A stretch of 64,000 bases of DNA, taken from positions 1-64,000 of the forward strand of contig DASZOL010000111.1 of the NCBI GenBank assembly GCA_035550795.1, given 5' to 3'. The position numbers and the translations under genes were made by a program. Positions 57,430 through 64,000 of this stretch are shown piece after piece (the stretch's first letter is position 1; each line of letters opens with the position of its first letter). A model generated the notes under the pieces. That model ran no database searches and was not told the origin of the DNA. It was given only the letters and a program-made list of their open reading frames with translations. This stretch comes from DASRDR01 sp035550795. GTDB taxonomy: Bacteria > Methylomirabilota > Methylomirabilia > Rokubacteriales > DASRDR01.

Positions 57430-58923
57430 ATGGTCAGCGACAAGGCGGTAGCGGGCCCTCTCGGCGACGTCGACCCCGAGGAGTTCCGCCGGCGCGGCCA
57501 CGAGGTCGTGGACTGGATCGCGGGGTTCCTCGCCACTCCGGACCGGTATCCGGTGCTGGCCCGGGTGAAGCCCGGGGACGTGCGGGGCGCCCTGCCGACG
57601 ATGGCGCCGGACGGACCGGAGCCACTCGATCGCGTGCTGGCGGACTTCGAGCGGCTCATCGTCCCGGGCATGACCCACTGGAACCATCCGGGGTTCTTCG
57701 CCTACTTCGCGATCAGCGGCTCCGCCCCCGGCATTCTCGGCGAGCTCCTGTGCGCGGCCCTCAACGTCAACGCCATGCTCTGGCGCACGTCGCCGGCCGC
57801 CACCGAGCTGGAGGAGGTCGTTCTCGACTGGCTGCGGAAGCTTCTCGGTCTTCCCGCCGGGTTCCGCGGCGTCATCTACGACACGGCGTCCATCTCGACG
57901 CTCTGCGCACTCGCGGCAGCGCGCGAGGCCGCCGGGCTCGACGTCCGAGAGCAGGGAATGGCCGGGCGCGCCGACATCCCGCGCCTCCGCGTCTACGCGT
58001 CCGAGCATGCGCACTCATCGGTGGAGAAGGGCGCGATCGTCCTCGGCCTCGGCCGCGAGGGAGTCCGGAAGATCCCGACGGACGACGAGTTCCGGATGGA
58101 CGCCGCCGCGCTCGCGCGCGCGATCGCCGAGGATCGGGCAGCCGGCTGGCGGCCCGTCGCGGTGTGCGCGACGGTCGGGACGACGGGAACCACGAGCGTG
58201 GACCCGGTACCGGCGGTCGCCGACATCGCGGCGCGCGAGGGGCTCTGGCTCCACGTCGACGCCGCGTACGGCGGGGTCGCCGCCATCCTGCCCGAGCGGC
58301 GCGAGGTGCTGGCCGGGTGCGACCGCGCCGACTCGATCGTGGTGAACCCGCACAAGTGGCTCTTTACGCCCATCGATTGCTCAGCCCTCTTCTGCCGGCG
58401 GCCCGATGTGCTCAAGCGCGCCTTCACGCTCGTGCCCTCGTTTCTTCAGACTCCGGAGGGAAGCGCGGTCGAGAACTACATGGACTGGGGGCCGCAGCTC
58501 GGGCGCCGCTTCCGCGCGCTGAAGCTCTGGATGGTGTTTCGCGCGTTCGGCCGGTCCGGGATCGAGACGCGGTTGCGCGAGCACATGCGGCTCGGGCGAC
58601 TGTTCGCCGACTGGGTCGACGCGGACCCGGACTGGGAGCGCATCGCGCCAGTCCCATTCAGCACCGTCGTGTTCCGGCTCCGGCCGCGGACGTGGGCGGC
58701 CGACGACGCGCAGCTCGGCGGGCTAAACGAGCGGCTGCTCGAGGGCGTGAACGCCTCGGGCGAGGCGTTCCTGTCCCACGTCGTCCTGGACGGGCGCTAC
58801 GCGCTCCGGCTGGCCATCGGCAACATCCGGACGGAGGAGCGCCACGTGCAGCGGGCGTGGGAGATCCTCCGGGCCGAGGCGTTGCGCCTCGGCGCCCTCC
58901 CGGTCATCGTCGCCGGCGCGTAG
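57430..58923 (+). CDS. PLP-dependent amino-acid decarboxylase (aromatic-L-amino-acid type)
   Basis: Group II decarboxylase, 497 residues. The PLP lysine is Lys309 in VVNPHKWLFTPIDCSAL; VPGMTHWNHPGFFAYFAISGSAPG, YASEHAHSSVEKGAIVLGLG and LHVDAAYGGVAAILPE are typical of aromatic amino-acid (Trp/Tyr/DOPA) decarboxylases. The exact substrate is unknown. It lies 15 bases after hlyD and 25 bases before the ABC ATPase gene, in one operon, which suggests that its amine product is exported. Confidence 0.87.
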   Translation: MVSDKAVAGPLGDVDPEEFRRRGHEVVDWIAGFLATPDRYPVLARVKPGDVRGALPTMAPDGPEPLDRVLADFERLIVPGMTHWNHPGFFAYFAISGSAPGILGELLCAALNVNAMLWRTSPAATELEEVVLDWLRKLLGLPAGFRGVIYDTASISTLCALAAAREAAGLDVREQGMAGRADIPRLRVYASEHAHSSVEKGAIVLGLGREGVRKIPTDDEFRMDAAALARAIAEDRAAGWRPVAVCATVGTTGTTSVDPVPAVADIAAREGLWLHVDAAYGGVAAILPERREVLAGCDRADSIVVNPHKWLFTPIDCSALFCRRPDVLKRAFTLVPSFLQTPEGSAVENYMDWGPQLGRRFRALKLWMVFRAFGRSGIETRLREHMRLGRLFADWVDADPDWERIAPVPFSTVVFRLRPRTWAADDAQLGGLNERLLEGVNASGEAFLSHVVLDGRYALRLAIGNIRTEERHVQRAWEILRAEALRLGALPVIVAGA

Positions 58924-58948
58924 CCGCGTCGGGCCCGCCTCGCGCTGG

Positions 58949-59918
58949 ATGGCAACGTCGGCGGAGCCCGCGGTCCTGACCGAGGGACTCACCAAGCGCT
59001 TCGGCGCCTTCACGGCGGTCGAACACATCGATCTTCGTGTCGAGGCAGGTGAGCTCTACGGGTTCCTTGGCCCGAACGGGGCCGGGAAGTCCACGACCCT
59101 CCGGATGCTCTGCGGCATCCTCGAGCCGAGCGACGGGAGCGGGCGGGTCCTCGGCATCGACCTCCGGCGGGAGCCGGAGCGGATCAAGGCTGCCATCGGC
59201 TACATGTCGCAGCGCTTCTCGCTCTACGACGATCTGTCGGCCGCCGAGAACCTGGTCTTCTACGCGATGGTCTACGGGGTGCCGGGCCGCGCCCGCCGCC
59301 GAGCGCATCGACCGGATGATGCAGCTCGCCGACCTGGTCGGCCGTGAGGACACGCTGGCCGGGCAGCTGTCAGGGGGCTACCGGCAGCGGCTCGCGCTGG
59401 CGTGCGCGCTTGTCCACGCGCCGCGGCTCATGTTCCTCGACGAGCCGACCGCCGGTGTCGACCCCGTCTCCCGGCGCAAGTTCTGGGAGCTGATCCGTCG
59501 TCTCGCCGACGGCGGCGTCACCGTGCTGGTGACGACCCACTACATGGACGAAGCCGAGCACTGCGACCGCCTCGGGTTCATCTATCAGGGGCGGCTGATC
59601 GCCCAGGGGACGCCGGCCGCGATCAAGGCGGACGCGTTCGGCCGCCCCGTGTTCCAGGTGGAGGCCCCCGAGCCCTCCCGGGCGATCGACGTCCTCGCCG
59701 AGTGGTCCGCCGTCGAGGAAGCCGTCCGCTACGGATCCCTCGTGCGGGTCGTGGCGGCCGAGCGCGGCCTCACCGAGGCCGCCGTCGTCGAGCGCCTGCG
59801 CGCGACCGGGCTCGAGGCGGTGGTCCGCGCGGTCCCCCCGACCGTCGAGGACGTGTTCATCTCCTTCGTCGACAAGGAGCGCAAGGCGCGCCTGCGGCGG
59901 CAGCTCGGCGCCGTCTGA
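58949..59918 (+). pseudogene. ABC transporter ATP-binding protein, frameshifted as sequenced
   Basis: The first frame (58949 to about 59290) holds LTKRFGAFTAVEHIDL, the Walker A GPNGAGKSTT and the Q-loop MSQRFSLYDDL. The second frame continues with AERIDRMMQLADLVGR, the signature LSGGYRQRLALA, Walker B LMFLDEPTAGVDP and the switch His in TTHYMDE, to 59918. One extra base in the GC-rich tract at about 59285-59300 joins them; without it the protein would be a normal 320-residue drug-efflux ATPase (YbhF half). Sequencing error or recent decay cannot be told apart. Confidence 0.8.
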
Positions 59919-59923
59919 CCGAC

Positions 59924-61030
59924 ATGCGCCTCCTCGGGATGATGTGGAAGGAGCTGGTGCAACTCCGGCGCGATCCCATGTCCCTGACCCTCGCACTCAT
60001 CATCCCGGTTGCGCTGCTGTTCATCTTCGGCTACGCGATCAACACGGACGTGAGAAACCTGCCGACCGTCGTGCTGGATGAGGCGCGCGACGTCGAGTCG
60101 CAGAAGCTCCTCGAGGCGTTTGCCAACACGAAGTACTTCAGCCTGCGCTTCCGGGCGGGGTCGCTCGACGAGGTGGCCCGGCTCATCGACCGGGGCGAGG
60201 CCAAGGTGGGCATCGTGATCCCCCCGATTTCTCAGAGCGGCTTCGGGGCCGCGGCGCGGCGGCAGTCCAGGTGATCGTGGACGCCTCCGACCCCCAGGTC
60301 GCGGTGTCGGCCATCAACGCGGCGACCGCTCTGGGACTCGATCGATCGATCGAGCTCCTGCGCCGGGGCGGGATGAATCCCGAGGCCGGCCTCGACGTCC
60401 GCGTCCGCGCCTGGTACAACCCCGATCAGGAGTCGGCGCTCTTCATCGTGCCCGGCCTCATCGGCGCCCTCCTCATGCAGACCACGATCACGATCATGGC
60501 CGTGGCGGTCGTCCGGGAGCGGGAGCGGGGGACCCTCGAGGCGCTGGTGGTGAGCCCGCTCAAGCGCTGGGAGATCATGCTCGGAAAGATCCTGCCGAAT
60601 CTGCTGGTCGCGTACGGCCAGATGACGCTCGCCCTCGTGGTGGCGCACTACGTGTTCGCGGTCCCGATCCGGGGCAGCGTGGCCCTGCTGTACGCGGTCT
60701 CGGCGGTATTCATGCTGGGCACGCTCGGGATCGGGATCCTACGTCTCGACGATGTCGCGCACGGTGCCCCAGGCGATGCAGCTGGGATTCCTCGCCATCC
60801 TGCCGTCGATCTACCTGTCGGGGCTCCTGTTCCCGCTGGAAGGAATGCCGGAGCCTGCGCAGTATGTCGCGCGCATACTGCCCATCACGTACTTCTTGCG
60901 TATCATCCGCGGAATCGTGCTGAAGGGCACCGGGCTCGCCGATCTGTGGCCCGACGTGTGGCCCCTCATCGCGTTCGGTGCAGTGATCTTCACCCTGTCC
61001 GTGCTCCGCTTCCGCAAGTCGCTCGATTGA
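59924..61030 (+). pseudogene. ABC-2 type permease, two compensating frameshifts as sequenced
   Basis: Frame one: MRLLGMMWKELVQLRRDPMSL to GEAKVGIVIPP. A base is missing in the C-run near 60222-60228; frame two then carries VIVDASDPQVAVSAINAA, VPGLIGALLMQTTITIMAVAVVRERERGTLEALVVSPLKRWE and LGIGIL. An extra base near 60742 brings back the first frame: STMSRTVPQAMQLGFLAIL, FPLEGMPEPAQYVARILPITYFLRIIRG. Corrected, it is a 368-residue YhhJ/YbhS-type permease. The ATPase next door has a third shift. Confidence 0.8.
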
Positions 61031-61061
61031 GCGAAGCGGAGCCGACGAAGGAGGGCCCCGC

Positions 61062-62003
61062 GTGACCCGAGCCAAACGACGGCCGCTGAAGATCGGCGTC
61101 GAGCTCCCGATCGCCGTGGACAAGGGGCGCCACGGCACGCCACGCTGGTCCGACGTCAGCCGGATGGCCCGCCGCGCCGAGGAGGTGGGCTTCGACTCCG
61201 TCTGGATCGAGGACCATCTGCTGTTCCGTCCCGACGGGCGGGGCTCGCAGGGTGTCTGGGAGGGATGGGCGCTCATCGCCGCCGTCGCGGCGGTGACCTC
61301 TCGAGTCGAGATCGGCCCGCTCGTCTCGTGCATGTCGTTCCGCAATCCCGCCCACCTCGCGAAGCTGGCCGACACGATCGACGAGATCTCGGGGGGCCGG
61401 CTGATCCTGGGGGTCGGCGCCGGGTGGCACGAGGCGGAGTACCGGGCCTTCGGTTTCCCGTTCGACCACCGGGTGAGCCGATTCGAGGAGGGCCTCGGAA
61501 TCGTGCACGCCCTGCTTCGCCACGGCAAGGTCGACTTCGTGGGCCACTATCATGAGGCCCGGGAGTGCGAGCTCCAGCCCCGGGGACCGCGTCCCGGGGG
61601 TCCGCCCATCCTGATCGGGTCGATCGGCGCGCGGATGCTAAGGCTCGCGGCACACTACGCGGACCTGTGGAATGCGTACTTCACGCACACGAAGAACCAC
61701 CCCGACGGCGTCGGTCCCCTTCGCGACAGGGTCGACACCGCCTGCCGCGAAGCCGGGCGCGACCCGGCAACCCTTGGGCGCACCGCCGCGGTGTTCGTCG
61801 ACATCGCGCCGGGTCGACGCGCGTCGCCGCCCCTGCCGCCACACTGGGCCTTCGCGCCCCTGGCGGGCTCGCCCGAGCGGTTGGCGGACGAGCTCAGGTC
61901 CTACGCGCGTGAGGGCATCGGCCACGTGCAGCTCTGGCTCGAGCCGAACACCCTGGAGAGCCTGGAGACCTTTGCCGCCGTCCTCGATCTCCTGGACCGG
62001 TAG
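61062..62003 (+). CDS. LLM-class (luciferase-like) flavin-dependent oxidoreductase
   Basis: 313 residues with a TIM-barrel luciferase-like fold. KIGVELPIAVDKG, DSVWIEDHLLF, VEIGPLVSCMSFRNPAHLAKLADTIDEISGGRLILGVGAGWHEAEY and PILIGSIGARMLRLAAHYADLWN are the F420/FMN-binding signatures of this class. The cofactor (F420 or FMN) and substrate are not decided by sequence. AAGGAGGG lies before GTG 61062. It follows the permease in the same direction. Confidence 0.87.
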   Translation: MTRAKRRPLKIGVELPIAVDKGRHGTPRWSDVSRMARRAEEVGFDSVWIEDHLLFRPDGRGSQGVWEGWALIAAVAAVTSRVEIGPLVSCMSFRNPAHLAKLADTIDEISGGRLILGVGAGWHEAEYRAFGFPFDHRVSRFEEGLGIVHALLRHGKVDFVGHYHEARECELQPRGPRPGGPPILIGSIGARMLRLAAHYADLWNAYFTHTKNHPDGVGPLRDRVDTACREAGRDPATLGRTAAVFVDIAPGRRASPPLPPHWAFAPLAGSPERLADELRSYAREGIGHVQLWLEPNTLESLETFAAVLDLLDR

Positions 62004-62043
62004 GCTGACATGCGGCGGCGGGCTCTGGCCGGGACAGAGCCGG

Positions 62044-62049
62044 TATAAT
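62044..62049 (+). promoter_or_regulatory. -10 box of the second M16 gene
   Basis: A perfect TATAAT, ending six bases before ATG 62056; leaderless transcript expected. No -35 is obvious. Confidence 0.55.
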
Positions 62050-62055
62050 GCCGCC

Positions 62056-63420
62056 ATGCGTCTGGCCGTCGTGAGGGGCGTCGTCCTGGCCGCAGTCGTC
62101 GCGGGGGTCGCGGCGCCGGCCTGTCCCCAGACCCTGACGCCGCCCGCGGCCGCGCCGTCCCCGACGCCCTGGACGCGCTTCGCGCTGTCGAACGGGATTG
62201 TCGTGCTCGTCGCCGAGCGGCCGGGGATCCCGATCGTCATCGTGCGGGCCTCCGTCGAGGCGGGAGCGGCCCTCGATCCGCCGGACAAGGCCGGCGTCGC
62301 CAACCTGACGGCGCTGCTCCTCACCCGGGGAAGCGCGTCCCGGACCGCGCTCGAGATCGATCGCGCCATCGAGTACGTCGGCGGGAGCCTCGAGGGCGAG
62401 GGAGGACGGGACGCGAGCGAGGTCGGGCTTTCCGTGCTGCGGAAGGACCTCGGACTCGGCCTCGACCTCCTTGCGGATGCCCTCGTGCGTCCGGCGTTCC
62501 CGGTCGCCGAGTTCGAGCGGGAGCGCGACGAGGTGCAGGCGTCGATCCGGCGCTCCGAGGAGGATCCGGGCACCGTAGCCGCTCGCATGCTGCGGCGGCT
62601 GGTCTTCGGCGAGCATCCGTACGGCCGTCCGGTCATGGGGACCGAGGCCTCGCTCCGTGCCCTCACCCGGGATGACGTGGTAGCCTTTCACCTCGGGGCC
62701 TACCGGCCCGAGCGGACGGTTGTCGCCGTGGCGGGGGACGTCAGCGCCCTCGAGGTGCGGACGGCGCTCGAGGCGCGGGTGGGCGGCTGGTCCGTGGGAG
62801 CCCCGGCTCCCCTCATTCCGGGTCCGCCGGCGCTCGGGCAGCCCTCCCGGACGGAGGCCGCCGACCGGACGCTGACGCAGGCGACGGTCCTCTTGGGCCA
62901 GGCGACCGTGACCCGGGGGCATCCGGACTTCTACCCGCTGCTGGTCGCGAGCCAGATCCTCGGCGGCGGGTCGTCGTCCCGCCTCTACACGCGCGTGCGC
63001 GAGGAGCGCGGCCTTGCCTACAACGTCTACGCCCAGTATGCGCCGGCGCGGCTCGCCGGCCTCTTTCTCGTCGAGCTGCAGAGCGAGAACGCCCGGATCC
63101 GGGAAGGCCTGGCCGTGGTCCGCGAGGAGCTGACCCGCCTCCGCCGCGAACGGGTGTCGCAGGAGGAGCTGGCGCGGGCGCGCGCGTATCTGGTGGGAAG
63201 CTTCCCGCTGAGCATGGATACCGCGCAAGACGTGTCGGGCCTCCTCATCGGGATCGAGCGGTTCAAGCTTGGCCTGGACTATCCTGCCCGCTTCCGTCGG
63301 AGCGTGCTGGCGGTGACGGCCGACGACGTGTTCCGAGCTGTGCGGAGCCACTGGGATCCGGACGGCATGAGCCTCGCGCTGGTCGGCAATCTCCGCGAGG
63401 CCGGGATCGGCAGCCCCTGA
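62056..63420 (+). CDS. M16 family protein without the zinc motif
   Basis: 454 residues with a signal peptide (RLAVVRGVVLAAVVAGVAAPACP). The fold is M16 (WTRFALSNGIVVLVAERPGIPIVIVRASVEAGAALDPPDKAGVANL, SQILGGGSSSRLYTRVREERGLAYNVYAQY), but where HxxEH should stand it has VANLTALLL. Such non-catalytic subunits pair with an active M16 partner; the secreted zinc protease starting at 54834 is the obvious candidate. It has its own promoter. Confidence 0.88.
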   Translation: MRLAVVRGVVLAAVVAGVAAPACPQTLTPPAAAPSPTPWTRFALSNGIVVLVAERPGIPIVIVRASVEAGAALDPPDKAGVANLTALLLTRGSASRTALEIDRAIEYVGGSLEGEGGRDASEVGLSVLRKDLGLGLDLLADALVRPAFPVAEFERERDEVQASIRRSEEDPGTVAARMLRRLVFGEHPYGRPVMGTEASLRALTRDDVVAFHLGAYRPERTVVAVAGDVSALEVRTALEARVGGWSVGAPAPLIPGPPALGQPSRTEAADRTLTQATVLLGQATVTRGHPDFYPLLVASQILGGGSSSRLYTRVREERGLAYNVYAQYAPARLAGLFLVELQSENARIREGLAVVREELTRLRRERVSQEELARARAYLVGSFPLSMDTAQDVSGLLIGIERFKLGLDYPARFRRSVLAVTADDVFRAVRSHWDPDGMSLALVGNLREAGIGSP

Positions 63421-63436
63421 CGTGTCCTGCCACGAG

Positions 63437-64000
63437 ATGGTTCGACGGCCGTCGGGAGCCCGTGGGAGCTCCCTGCCGCCGGCTGGGAAACCGACGAGCG
63501 CCGGCGCGCTCGGCGTGGCGCTCGCCCTCGCCGGCCTCGTCCTCGGCGGCGCTCCCGCCCCCGCTCAGGCGCTGGACGGAGACCTGACCGCCGAGGGCGT
63601 CCGGGAGGCGGTGAACGCCGGGATGGCCTCGATCACGCAGGAGGAGTTCGGCGAGGAGTGGCAGCTCCGGTTGCCCGGGGGGGAAGAGATCGCGGTGAGC
63701 ACCCCCTTCTCGCGACTCGCGCTCGCCGCCCGCCAGGCCGCGATGAAGGGTGACTCGCTGACGGATCGGCAGCAAAAGGAGCAGATCGACCGCGGGAGGG
63801 GCCGGATCCAGCTCCTGGTCACCATGCACGGGGGCCCCTCGCGGAGCTTCGCCCGGTGGTATCAGCCGGTACTCGTGGTGAACGGGCAGGAGATCAAGGC
63901 GATCTTCGTGCAGAACGAGCGGACCCCTCTGCGCCAGGAGGACGGCCGCCTCGCTGCCCGCAACGTGTACGTGTTCCCGCTCGAGGGGCTGCCCGCGAAC
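63437..64000 (+). CDS. Secreted protein of unknown function, 3' end outside the window
   Basis: The frame is open from GTG 63422 / ATG 63437 to the window edge (188 residues from ATG). Residues 20-50 form a signal peptide (AGALGVALALAGLVLGGAPAPAQA). The mature part has EEFGEEWQLRLPGGEEIAVSTPFSRLALAARQAAMKGD, QIDRGRGRIQLLVTMHGG and the beta-rich FARWYQPVLVVNGQEIKAIFVQNERTP. No family is recognised. It follows the M16 gene at once and is likely exported with it. Confidence 0.7.
   Translation, partial: MVRRPSGARGSSLPPAGKPTSAGALGVALALAGLVLGGAPAPAQALDGDLTAEGVREAVNAGMASITQEEFGEEWQLRLPGGEEIAVSTPFSRLALAARQAAMKGDSLTDRQQKEQIDRGRGRIQLLVTMHGGPSRSFARWYQPVLVVNGQEIKAIFVQNERTPLRQEDGRLAARNVYVFPLEGLPAN

Overview
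The window is a contiguous stretch of a GC-rich (roughly 70 %) bacterial chromosome. Genes are densely packed, often in stop/start overlaps, and there are no rRNA or tRNA genes, no CRISPR and no intact insertion sequence. The gene order (rpsI-argJ-rpsB-tsf-pyrH-frr-uppS-cdsA-dxr-rseP-proS-rimP-nusA-ylxR-infB-ylxP-rbfA-nrnA-truB-ribF-rpsO-pnp-M16-pur genes), dual-membrane traits (an RND/ABC-type membrane fusion protein, an RseP protease) and many acyl-CoA genes suggest an uncultivated soil or subsurface lineage such as Rokubacteria/Methylomirabilota. That placement is inference from gene order and composition only.

Region 1 (1-23.5 kb) is the translation, isoprenoid and cell-envelope core: the end of rpsI, arginine biosynthesis argJ, rpsB-tsf-pyrH-frr, uppS-cdsA-dxr-rseP, a thioredoxin-like ferredoxin, proS, the rimP-nusA-infB operon with a promoter-proximal attenuator-like hairpin, then rpsO-pnp with structured leaders and an M16 protease. 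Region 2 (23.5-42.5 kb) is de novo purine synthesis in several blocks (purB-S-Q-L-F-M, purN-H-[MerR/TPR]-D and purE-K; purC is not present). It also holds tsaC/sua5, a small graveyard with a truncated and frameshifted aminotransferase, mobA with an unknown partner, thiI and a DMT exporter.

Region 3 (42.5-54.8 kb) is catabolic. Its most notable part is a minus-strand operon: a small B12-binding mutase subunit, a PaaK-like acyl-CoA ligase, an O6-alkylguanine methyltransferase, a large mutase subunit and a DsrE-family gene. The mutase carries Ile88, Asp115 and Gln206, the substrate-site fingerprint of 2-hydroxyisobutyryl-CoA mutase rather than methylmalonyl-CoA mutase. The DsrE gene is interrupted only by one in-frame TGA, at a position where the family has a conserved Cys; it continues for 40 conserved-looking codons and has a SECIS-like hairpin directly downstream, so it is probably a selenoprotein. 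A nearby HSD10-like dehydrogenase could oxidise the mutase product.

Region 4 (54.8-64 kb) holds an M16 protease, an HlyD-ABC efflux system with an amino-acid decarboxylase inside it (the ABC genes carry three frameshifts as sequenced), a luciferase-like oxidoreductase, a second M16 homologue without the zinc motif and the start of a secreted protein. A recurring theme is a TATAAT-like -10 box ending exactly 6-7 bases before an ATG/GTG, which suggests leaderless transcripts. A second theme is the NTGA stop/start overlap, seen at eleven gene junctions.
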